64,000 bases of DNA from Adineta ricciae (Eukaryota; Rotifera; Eurotatoria; Adinetida; Adinetidae). The notes under the pieces were generated by a model that worked only from the letters and a program-made list of their open reading frames with translations, was not told the DNA's origin and searched no databases. The first letter of the stretch is position 1. The number at the start of each line of letters is the position of its first letter. The DNA is taken from NCBI GenBank assembly GCA_905250025.1, contig CAJNOJ010000020.1, positions 434,001 through 498,000 on the forward strand, read 5' to 3'. Shown one piece after another: positions 23,485 through 34,742 of this stretch. The position numbers were made by a program, and so were the translations under genes.

Positions 23485-24135
23485 CTAGTCACTAGCTGAA
23501 GGTGGTGGTGGTGATGTTGTTGTTGTCGCTGTTATATTGTTCTTTTTATCTGTAGTCGAAGTTCCATCACCATTTTCATCGTTATCTTCATCTTCCATAA
23601 TTTGCTGATCGATGTACTCGCGTACGCGTCGTTCATAATCGCGGCGATGGTTTTGGTACAGCATGGCTGCTTCAGAATTAGCTGGCGACGCAGGGTTTGG
23701 ATCAGTTAATAGTGAACGAATCGAAACTAATAACGTCGAGACGTCTAAACTTGCACTCCAACGCTGCTGTAATATATCCAAACAGATCGATCCATCCATA
23801 TCTAGATGAGGAAGAGATACTGAGAAGTTCTCAACGCCGTGAGGAGTCTTACAGATATTTGGATGGAAAACTTTTGTAACAAATTTTACATCAGGTGGAT
23901 GATTAGGATAGTCTTGTGGAAACTTCAATGTCAAAACAAAGCTTGCATCTTCGAACAGACTATCGTCAGGTCCGTCAAGTATGGCATTCCATTGAAAAAT
24001 GTTATCTGCACTGACTGGTGCGGCATTAATACCTTCAACAGGATTCTGTGTCAAGTCACGTAAATCACGCATCAAACGACGTTGAGCTGTGGTTGCTGTT
24101 GTTGTCGTAGGGTTCGATGATGAAGACATGATCAA
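23485..24135 (-). CDS. UBE2B: Ubiquitin-conjugating enzyme E2, RAD6/UBE2A-B type
   Basis: Exons 23853-24135 and 23485-23801 give 199 aa. The E2 core follows RAD6: RRLMRDLRDL, FVTKVFHPNI, then DGSICLDILQQRWS with the catalytic Cys (about residue 101), and LLTDPNPASPANSEAA. The 51-nt intron (23802-23852) is a multiple of three and has no stop, so the unspliced frame reads through and would insert 17 residues beside the active site. Splicing restores HPNIY followed by MDGS, as in all RAD6 enzymes. RAD6 ubiquitinates PCNA in DNA-damage tolerance and histone H2B. After the core there is an acidic then Thr/Pro-rich tail (MEDEDNDENGDG) that animal UBE2A/B usually lack and budding-yeast Rad6 has. ATG 24129 is an equally possible start. 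Confidence 0.92.
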   Translation of the reverse strand: MIMSSSSNPTTTTATTAQRRLMRDLRDLTQNPVEGINAAPVSADNIFQWNAILDGPDDSLFEDASFVLTLKFPQDYPNHPPDVKFVTKVFHPNICKTPHGVENFSVSLPHLDMDGSICLDILQQRWSASLDVSTLLVSIRSLLTDPNPASPANSEAAMLYQNHRRDYERRVREYIDQQIMEDEDNDENGDGTSTTDKKNNITATTTTSPPPPSASD

Positions 24136-25303
24136 TCGTTCTAGTCGAAACTTATCTGAAGAAAATCAAGACGCATTTCATATGAAGGACAAATCAAGAA
24201 TAGCAAACATCAAGCGTATGTGTATTTAGAGATACAAAACGAAAGAATGTATCTCCGTGGTATGACGGCGAAAACAAAGCTCTATCCATACATACGAGGC
24301 ATGTTGATCACCTGATAAATATTATCATAAGACTACTTCGGATGTGTTATTCCGTACTAGTTGTAATAGTTGAATATAACTTTATTATGTAGGAAAAGAG
24401 AAAAAACAAGGTTGTAGGTGACCAATAGGAGATTGAAGATGGCGTTATAGCTTGTTTATTGAACGTGATTGGTTTGAGCTGAGTCTTCTCCAAAATAGAG
24501 TCGATACTATAGTTCGTATTTGTGATTGATATAATGCTTTGAATTTGAAACATTGATCAATTGAAAAGATCTCTTATATCTTACTGCACTACGAAAACTA
24601 ATCTTCGAGATTTTGCTCGCCCTGATCACGTTAGATCATTCCATTGATTTTGACAAGCAAATACTAACAACGATTAGATCAGTGAATGACAACCGTTGCT
24701 TTGAAAGAACATCTAGAAAAATATTTTCGATGTTAATCGGTACGGTCGGTTCCTGGTGATTCTCGGAAGGAAAATTATCAAGATTATTGATTCCAGTATA
24801 TACTTAAGTGCACTATTTTGGGGTTGATTGTTTACAAATACAAAGAGCAACAGTTGCGTACTAAACGTTCTTTCTGTCATTAGTGTAGTCAACGAAAAGA
24901 CTAGTCGAAACAACTTGACGTGACTTTTCTTCGCTCTGAAAGTACAGTAAGTTCAATTCAACTGAGTTCGTTATTTATGAACAGAGTCGTCATCGACAGT
25001 AACATTTGAGTCTGCAGTTTTCGTCAGAGTAGTATCAAATCTGTAACACTATTTCAAATGTCCATTAGCATACCAAGTGCTTTCTTGAATGCTATGTATG
25101 CCGAGCAAGTACAGTTATTCTATTGACTTTGACAAGCATTGTGAATGCTCAGATTTCTTTACAGTGATTTAATTATAGAAAAAAAATAGACAAGCAACGT
25201 CTGGAATTAGTAGTGTGAGAATGTCACAGGTTGTTCATCTAGACTAGGCAGTATTGATGACATTATGACGAATTTTTGTTCAGTATCTTTGTTACCACAT
25301 ATA
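24136..25303. other. Intergenic, no gene seen
   Basis: AT-rich, about 1.2 kb between the UBE2 start and the LSM4 stop. Open frames are short and without domain signatures. A short phrase around TTTGACAAGCA occurs twice (about 24649 and 25129), possibly a decayed repeat, but too short to classify. Confidence 0.45.
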
Positions 25304-25959
25304 TTATCGTCCTTGACGAAATTGTCCACCCTGTTGACCGCCACGACCACCCCCACGTGATCCTTGATGTCCACCACGATTACCACCGCCGCCACCTTTG
25401 CGATTATCTCCAGACCGACCGCCTGCATGTCCTATAATGAAGATAAAAATCCTAACAAGGTACGATCAAAACTTTACCTCCACGTCCGCCATCTCCGCGA
25501 CCACGATATGGACGACGTGATGGTGGTCCAGAACGTGTTGGTCTTTCGTTGACATCCTCTTTGACTAGTCCAAGTACGTCTTCTGGCAATCGAAGGTATT
25601 TGATCGTATTACCACGAACATAACACTCAGGAATTTTCCAAAAGCGATCACCATCCTGTATGTTCAACATAAAATCAGAATCAAACTAGCAAATAATATG
25701 AACTCACTCGAGAAGTACAAATAACATCACGTAAGTGAATATTCATAAAATTGTCACAACTAATTAGGTTGCCGTTGTACGTCTCACCATTTTTGAGTTC
25801 AACCAACTATGGAGAGATCAAATATGAGATGAAATCATAGAATAAACCACTTACCATAGGATGAAACACAGCAGTTCGAAGAAGTGTCAATGGTAGCTAA
25901 GATAAAAAGAAATTTAAAAAAATCATGATTCTGAAAATCCATTTACATTGACTCACCAT
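25304..25959 (-). CDS. LSM4: U6 snRNA-associated Sm-like protein LSm4
   Basis: Exons 25957-25959, 25855-25896, 25708-25806, 25478-25655 and 25304-25431 give 149 aa. The first coding exon contains only the ATG, followed directly by GTGAGT. The spliced N-terminus reads [15 protein letters not shown]. The Sm fold follows, with Sm1 [20 protein letters not shown] and [15 protein letters not shown], and Sm2 [19 protein letters not shown]. The C-terminus is an RGG-rich tail ([10 protein letters not shown] and repeats of GGN, GGR). LSm4 is part of the LSm1-7 ring (mRNA decapping) and the LSm2-8 ring (U6 snRNA); the RGG tail promotes P-body assembly. The identification is secure. Confidence 0.95.
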
Positions 25960-26867
25960 CTAAAATAGATGTAAAACAATATTATATGCAATCTGAATGC
26001 AAGTATTGAGAAATTTTTGTCATTCTAAAGTTAATTTTAACTGTTAACAAGAAATACATAGAAAACTGATCTCAATCCAATTTCACTACTGTACTCTCGA
26101 AAGCGGATTAACCCCATCAATCAAACGAATCATGATTTGAACAATAATCTTGCTTCATGTATCTACTGTCTTTCGAAATCCAACATAGAACAAAAATAAA
26201 CCTCTCCTGTCTGTCTGTATAGACTTCTCTGTTTGCATTGGTTATTACCTTAAGACCATTGATAAAATTTTCTACTATAGAGATCGCTGTCGGCATAGAT
26301 GTTAATAGATTTCTCCAAACATTGACAGGAATAATATTTGAAACGACAATTTCTCTCAATCTATCCGACTGAGACGATGAGATCGAATATTATACCGTAT
26401 TGACCGATACAAAATGCAATGCATGTCTTTCTCTCATTATCATATATACTTTCTTATAACTTGTTGACGGTATAAAACGATACGATCTGACGTTCTTCTT
26501 AATCTGATTATGAAACATATCAAGAAAAACTATCCTTTGAACAGAAGTAAACGAACTCATTTTTGCTTCTTGAACGCAAACATCAGAGTTAACGTATAGT
26601 ATTTCATGAACATACATGTACCGAATAGCTGTAATCATTTTGTCTCGGAAAATTCTACTGAAACTCACGAATAACTTTTGTCAGTTATACAATCTATTCT
26701 CTTTCTCACAGTGGTAAGATGGACCACCTTCTGGCTCCATCAACATTACATTTTATTTTACAATGGTCTACACGTTCGGCCAATAGCATCCTTATTTGTT
26801 CTTTCTTTCTTCCTTGATGTTTTTTGGTTAACCTGCACTGCACTTTGGCCTTTCAAGGTTTTCAGAC
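25960..26867. promoter_or_regulatory. Divergent intergenic region LSM4 / REEP5-like
   Basis: About 900 nt between two divergent start codons. Short open frames on both strands have no family similarity. The last 200 nt, before the REEP5-like start, probably hold its 5' UTR. Confidence 0.4.
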
Positions 26868-27587
26868 ATGGCGGCTGCAATCAAACCTTATCTTCATAAA
26901 GTTGAACTTAAAATTAAACCTTATTTGCAAGAAGGCCCATTATCCCCGTATTGGCAACTTCTTGAAAATAAAACGAAAGTCAAACGCGAGCACATAGCCT
27001 TAGGTATGCAATTCTTGTACGTTTAGTTATTATGGAGTTATTTATTTTCCCATTTCATCTAGGATTACTCGCTCTTTTGGCTATCTACTTAGCATTTGGT
27101 TGGGCCAATGACTTTCTTTGTAATCTGATCGGATTCCTCTATCCGGCCTATGCCTCGTAAGCGTTTGTTTGGCTTGTTCAATGAAGCTCAATGATAATTT
27201 CAATTTTTTTTATAGAGTCTTAGCTGTGGAGTCCAAAGGTACTCATGATGATACAGAATGGTTAATCTACTGGGTTGTCTATGCTGTATGCGGTATTATT
27301 GAGTACGTTGGACACAACTTCTTTCACTCATTACCATTCTACTGGCTTGGTAAATGTCTTTTTCTTATCTGGCTCATGGTCCCAGGACAAAAAGGTGGTT
27401 CTTACATATTATATCAACGACTTATTCGTCCTGTAGTTCAAAAGATTCATTCTACTGTTGAAAAACCAGCTCGTGAAAGTGAGCATTTGTCATGCAAAGC
27501 AACTTTATAGATACGAATGTTCATTTTGAATTTTTCCTTCTAGGTAATATCTATCCACGAGTACAGACAGTTGGTAGCAGCGATTAA
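26868..27587 (+). CDS. REEP5: REEP5/Yop1-type ER-shaping membrane protein
   Basis: Four exons (26868-27003, 27063-27156, 27216-27478, 27544-27587) give 178 aa, near human REEP5 (189). The TB2/DP1/HVA22 domain is clear: LIGFLYPAYASVLAVESK, then DDTEWLIYWVVYAVCGIIEY and the KGGSYILYQRLIRP block. Two paired hydrophobic hairpins (LALLAIYLAFGWAND and the WLIYWVVY region) fit the wedge topology by which these proteins bend ER tubules. A short hydrophilic tail ends the protein. ATG 26868 (MAAAIKPYLHKVE) is the only start in frame. Confidence 0.92.
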
Positions 27588-28755
27588 ATTGCTCTTTAAC
27601 CCAACGATGAACTATCTAGAACATTTCTTTTGGTTTTTTTTTCTCCATTTATTTCAAGCGCGCTTCTCATAGATAGGACCAACGAAAGACTATACAAACT
27701 TTTGCTTTTATTCTATTTCATTCTTTTCAGTAAGTTTTCTGTCTGATCATATCATTATTGACTTCATACACTTTTTTGTAACTTACTATAAAACTAACGA
27801 CTAATAAAACATGTTTGGTTATATAGAGGTGTAAGGAAACTAACCAACCAAGATAAGCTCCAGAAACTTTTCTTTACAATATATTTATGTCATCATTGCT
27901 CATTTTCCACAATCTATCATGGTTTTTCTCGTTCGTCAACTAATTAAAGATCATATTTTCATTACAACAATTAATGAACCGTAACGAAGAAGCATGTTTT
28001 CTCAGTCATACTTGCAATGACTGTATATTTTTGTTAGATGTAGAATGGTTCATAGGTTGCATCGAAATGGGATCTGTCTGGATATAAATCAGGCAGTTTG
28101 CACAGAAGTTCTCGATTGGCAAGGATGCTTGTCGTGACCAGTACGATCGTTTTTTAGCCCAACGCCTATCTGCGCACTTTAATTTCAACGATCAATCATT
28201 GTTTTCCAAGGTTAACTACAAATCATCGATTATGGCGGCTAAAGGCTAAAGGACAGAGAAATCAAGGAGCTATATGAATCATTATCGTAGAAATCCAACT
28301 TGTTGAAAAAAAATTACACAATCTTTTTAAATTATCTTTTATCAATTTCTATTATCTAAGTGTGAATATTGAGTGCACTATTAACGCAAGAATCACCACG
28401 TGTCGTTAACCGCTTCATAGCGACATCTGTATGAACGATGAAAATGCATGAATTTCCTCGTAGAATTTTAGAAATTTCCTCATATTTTCTCATCACTTCG
28501 ATTGATTCTATCAGAAATATTTATTGTACTTGTCGTTTGTCAAACCTCTACCATATGTCTCAACAAAGAAACATAGTCATGGTGTTTTGAAACAATAAAA
28601 TGTAAGCAGGTAGAGTAGAGCATACCAAACGCTTACGTACACATATTCTGCATTGATAGATCAAGCGCCACCTGCTACATAATCTTTGATGACATTTCAA
28701 AATTGATTTCTCAATTTTAGATTGTTGTATTTGTCTTCGCAAATCATCCCGAAGA
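27588..28755. other. Intergenic, no gene seen
   Basis: About 1.2 kb between the REEP5-like and LUC7-like genes, both on the plus strand. An AATAAA at 27803-27808 may end the REEP5-like transcript. No exon, RNA gene or repeat was recognised in the rest. Confidence 0.45.
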
Positions 28756-30812
28756 ATGACTGCTCGTGATCAAATGCGAGCTATGCTCGATCAATTGATG
28801 GGATCTGATAATGGTATGTCAATATAAAACCTCACGGATATTTCAGAGCGTTTTGCCAAAAAAAAAGAAGTTCATTCATTTCGGAGCATAAATTCTAAAC
28901 TTTGAATTTTGTGTTCTTTATTAGTAGTGCCCTTATTTCTCTTCTTTTAAGGCACAGAGAGTCCATTTTTATTCATTGTTACTATCTGCCATATCTTACA
29001 CTGGACGATCTCGTGAGTGTCATTTATTTTTCGTTTTCTCTTTGTCTATCGTGAATTGAACAATTCATCCCTCATAGACTCTCCGTAAACGCTACGTGTT
29101 TTAGCTAAAATCATGATGAATTTATCAAAAGGATGTAATTGCATCAGCAGCTACAAACTAAATATTGTGAGTATGTTTAAAAAACTAGGAACGAGGACAT
29201 AATTTGAGCGGGTATGTATTGAAATTTGATGAGCACAGGTAAGTATATAAATGAGCGGATTCTGATTCAATTTAACGTGAAATTCGTCAGGAAAAATTCA
29301 AATAATATCATTGCATATTTCTAGGTGTATCAAAGTCAAGTATGTCATTCGAAGATCGTCGTGTATGTCGGCCATTTTTGTTAAACTGTTGTGCACATGA
29401 GATTCTGGCGGGAACGGTATGCTGTTTGGAAATATCTTGTCGAAATGTTCATTCGTATTTTGCGTAGAGAGTTGATTTAGGCGAATGTCCAAAAGTACAC
29501 GAATACGCCTTGCGTGCGGATTATGAACGAGCAGCACTAACACGTAATTTACATTACGAACGCGACGTATGAAATCAATTTTGTATTTTGATGAGACGAA
29601 GATCGAAGATTCTCTGTTTGGATAATAGGCATTAGATGTGTTAACTCAATTTGTTGCTGATGCTGATCGAAAAACTGAACATGCAAAACGAAAACTTCGT
29701 GAAACACAAGAAGAACTCGGTGAAGAAGCTGCTCGAAAGGTAAATGTTTTCCAGATAATTAGATTTCAATAAACACTTCTTCTTCTTAGATGAACGCAAT
29801 TCATGAATTAGGCGAACAAATCGGTACAAAGTTAGCTAGAGCAGAAGAACTAGGTGCTGAAGGGAATGTTGATGAATCGATGAAGTTATTAGACGAAGTT
29901 GAACAACTACGAAAAGAAAAAGTCGATTCGGAACAAGAATTTCGAGCAACAATGCCGGCGTCAACCTATCAGCAACAGAAACTGCGTGTGTGTGAAGTGT
30001 GCTCAGCATACTTAGGCATCCATGATAATGATCGTCGTCTAGCTGATCACTTCGGCGGTAAATTACATTTGGGTTTCATTCAAATACGTGAGAAACTGGC
30101 TGATTTACAAAAACGTGTCAGCGACTATAATGAAAAACGTGAATTGGAAAGAAAGTCACATCGAAAGTAATAGGAAAACACGACAGAGATAACGATTGAT
30201 TCATTGTTTCTGTTGCTTATTCTTTTAGTTCGCCATCAGCTCCATCATCGTCTAGGAATGATCGTGATGGAGATGATTATTACAAACGAGATAAGCGAAC
30301 GGCGCACCGTAGTCGAAGCCGAAGTCGACCAAAGAAAGTCTCCAGTCGAGACAAAGACCGACGACGATCCCGATCACGGTAAGATAAAATACATATTATA
30401 TAAAGAACAAGAAGTTTCTTTTGTTCCAGCTCAGGAAATCGCTCCTCAAATTATTCACGTAACCATCGATCATCGCGTTCACGATCACGCGATAGACGTC
30501 GCCACAGACGATCACGGTAAATCAACACCTTCATTTCGTAAATAATCATCATTTTCTGTTGAATTCAGTTCGGGTTCAGCCCGTCGATACCGTCGTTCGC
30601 GAACTCCAACATCTTCATCGCGTCGACACCATCGCCATCGACATGATTCTCGATCACCTATTCCACATTCGAAAAGTAATGGCAGCAGCCACGACACAAA
30701 CCGTCATGCCGATTCTGCAAATGCTCATGTCGACGACGATGAAGAAACAACACGAATCCTCGAAAGCATTCAGCGAAGTATGAAAGAACAAACCGATGTA
30801 TCGATGCAATGA
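28756..30812 (+). CDS. LUC7L: LUC7-like U1 snRNP-associated splicing factor
   Basis: Eight exons (28756-28813, 29325-29416, 29468-29566, 29629-29739, 29790-30166, 30229-30378, 30430-30516, 30569-30812) give 405 aa. The N-terminal LUC7 signature (MRAMLDQLMGSDN) is followed by zinc finger 1 (VCRPFLLNCCAHEIL, GECPKVHEYALRADYE). A long coiled coil and zinc finger 2 follow (CEVCSAYLGIHDNDRRLADH, FGGKLHLGF), then an RS domain spread over three exons (RSRSRSRPKK, SRSRDRRRHRR). LUC7 proteins act in 5' splice-site choice with U1 snRNP. The first intron is long (511 nt). A second donor in the last exon could redirect the 3' end to the next exon pair. Confidence 0.93.
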
Positions 30813-30989
30813 TAATCAAGCAGAAAACACTTCAATCTTATCATCTGTAAAATTTTTGTTCCTTTTGTGTGGTAAATTCGTTCGACTCTTCTCTTTTTCT
30901 TCTTCGCTCTATTTGAAATAGAAAACTGATCAACTACGAAATCACTCGAAAAAACGCATATTCTTAATACATTCTATTGTCTTTTTCAG

Positions 30990-31493
30990 AGAAAGAAAAA
31001 TCTTCAAAAATAGAGTTCGATTTCGAATTTCGTCTTACTTGCTACCTAATTATCTGGTTATTTATTGCTCTTCTCGCTATTTTTCTTGCTTGGTATCGAT
31101 ACGGACACAGTATTATTCAACAGCTGTCTAAAACACGTAAGTCGTTTTGATCGAACTGTCTAAATATACCAGGGGTAGGTTCGAGAACTGGCGATCGCAC
31201 ACTTTCATATTGAATTTGTGTGGTGTCTTTTGGTCTCGAAAATTAAAACCGAATTCCATTTTGAACTAATCGATTTATGAGGATTTCAAAAGTTTGATTC
31301 GTAACAAAAAAAAACACACCAATCAGCAGTGTTCTATTTTATGCTTAATACGTTCTCTCTTGTAGCTGCCAACCTCGAATCACACGGACGATCACGTTCA
31401 CATAATTCATTGGATAAACTTATCCCAAATACAACAACTACAGCAACAACAACCGCTACTAACGCCGTCGCTTCTTCGAAGAAAGTTGATTAA
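30990..31493 (+). CDS. Exon pair coding a transmembrane segment; alternative LUC7L 3' end or separate small gene
   Basis: Two exons, 30990-31136 and 31366-31493, follow a strong TTTTTCAG acceptor and are joined by a GTAAGT...TTGTAG intron. They code about 90 residues: a charged start (KEKSSKIEFDFEF), one clear membrane helix (LTCYLIIWLFIALLAIFLAW) and a Ser/Thr/Ala-rich tail ending KKVD. There is no in-frame ATG, so an upstream exon is required. A donor at 30778 inside the last LUC7L exon has the matching phase (CGA A|GTATG to AG|AG AAA). It would replace the last residues of LUC7L by this tail. A separate small membrane protein with an unseen first exon is the alternative. Confidence 0.5.
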
Positions 31494-31514
31494 TAATGAG
31501 CTAAATTCTTTGCC

Positions 31515-33230
<1,716 letters not shown>

Positions 33231-33391
33231 AAATAGAACATACGTTATGTTTCTTGTCTTTTGTATATGAACTATATTAATCCTATCATTTGTGTATGTA
33301 TGTTGTTTTGTATATAAATGTCACATGATCAGCCAGTCAGTCAACCAAATTAATGACGATATATTATTATTCTCTTATAGTTTATTATTTA

Positions 33392-33728
33392 CTATTTTCT
33401 ATGCNTTTCATCAATTTGTGATGTTGAACGAGAATCTTTTCGTCGGTTGGTAGAATGTTCAGCAGTAGTCGTTTGTGGACGTTTACGTACGAAGATACCT
33501 AAGTTTGATCCACGAAAGAGTGGAATCGATGTGCGGGAATGCCCATCGATAAGACGTTTTTCTAAGTGGAACTCTTCGTCCGACGATGCAGCCGATACTG
33601 GTTGTTGTTTGCTATGGACAACGAAAGAAACAAGCACCAAACCTAGAAAATCAAAGACTCTTTTCAATAGGTTAACAAACTGCGTCGAAATTACCACTGA
33701 TGCATACGAGTTGCATGAGAGAAACCAT
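33392..33728 (-). CDS. Secreted neuropeptide-like precursor, copy 1
   Basis: Exons 33695-33728 and 33392-33642 with a 52-nt intron give about 94 aa. The spliced N-terminus is a good signal peptide: MVSLMQLVCISG joined to LVLVSFVVHS, before KQQPVSAASSDEEFHLE. A KR site precedes a 22-residue segment beginning LIDGHSRTS and ending SNLGIFV, which is followed by the tribasic site RKR. A basic tail continues (TNRRKDSRSTSQIDE). This layout (signal peptide, acidic spacer, dibasic-flanked segment) is that of neuropeptide or peptide-hormone precursors. No Gly precedes RKR, so amidation is not expected. I do not recognise the peptide family. The last few codons run across the N at 33405, so the C-terminus is uncertain. 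Confidence 0.6.
33405..33405. other. Single N: probable assembly join
   Basis: One undetermined base lies in otherwise clean sequence, 64 nt before the start of the duplicated block. With the N at 48254 it brackets a segment of 14,848 nt. A one-base placeholder at such a position looks like a contig join of unknown length rather than a miscalled base. Confidence 0.6.
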
Positions 33729-34742
33729 TTTAACGATCGTTGAATGTGATGCTGAGATAATAATGCGAGTAAATGATAATTTGAAGAAATATATATATAT
33801 ATATGTGAGTGTGCTTCTATGACGTGCTTCTATCGCCTACTAAGTAAATCACTATTAGATTTAGTTTCTTCTATTTTCTCCCTTTCTTTTAATCTTCGAA
33901 ATAGTGAACGACACGCAAAATATGAACGACAATGAGAAAGATTTGAGCAAATTATTGTATATAGTGAATCTTGACTGTCGACTGAGAATTCTTTTTTCGG
34001 TTTATAATGAGGATGAGAACGTTGCGTGAATAATGAAATTGAATACATCATGCGTAGTTTTAGGAATATTTGATCTCTACTTAAAAAGATCTGTCAATAT
34101 GCTATAATGACATCGAGTAAAGTGAACGTTTAGTTTTGGAACAAAAATGTGCGCAGACGTAGTAAAACATCAAAAACTTTCTCGTTTTCATGATAATTAC
34201 AATGGAGAGCGTATTTTTAGACTATATGTCCCGTAGATTCAATCTTTCTCGGAGAGATACGTCTTTATACTGATGTAGGTCAACTTGATATTCGGTCGTT
34301 TGTAATCATTTGAAAGATATTGTAGATTACATAATCATCTTATCCATTAGTATACACAAAATAGAAATGCGGAGGTGTAGATCTTCAGTTTTAGATGTCG
34401 TTTATACATCCTTTTCAATCTTTAGAAATCTATAAATAACGGAACTATATAGAATTCTATGCACGCTAGATACTCAATATTTATAGTATTTTGTATCATT
34501 ATTGTTCATCAACGATCACACGTTGCAGAAATTCGATATGAGCACAGGGAGAATAAGTGATGTACTGAATCTTATTCGTAGTAGAATAACGTATTTTCGA
34601 AAAAAGATATTTTTATATTCTCCTATGCTGGTTGTCTTCTTTACAAAAAATGTCTCTTCTTCAGTTGCAATGTAATCAATCATCTAAACAACTATCTACT
34701 AGTAGAGTTTATTAATAAAAATTTCCGACCAAAGCTAAAACT
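33729..34742. other. Non-coding stretch between precursor and reductase, copy 1
   Basis: AT-rich, with an (AT)n tract at about 33789-33802. A 73-codon open frame (33830-34051, minus) also exists in copy 2 but shows no domain, and allele-level similarity alone could preserve it. No supported gene. The equivalent stretch in copy 2 is 48514-49543. Confidence 0.45.

Noticed and set aside
23802-23852. A new 17-residue loop in the RAD6-type E2
   Set aside because: GTAAGA and CTAG flank it, its length is that of local introns, and removing it restores the invariant HPNIY-xDGS sequence.
24136-25303. Possible transposon remnant in the 1.2-kb gap, from a repeated phrase near 24649 and 25129
   Set aside because: The shared phrase is too short and no terminal repeats, transposase or reverse-transcriptase sequence is present.
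31165-31200. tRNA-like B-box phrase (GGTTCGAGAAC) in the intron of the helix exon pair
   Set aside because: No A box at proper distance and no cloverleaf could be drawn.
33830-34051. 73-codon minus-strand frame conserved in both copies (also 48604-48825)
   Set aside because: Low-divergence copies preserve chance frames. There is no domain, signal peptide or splice context.
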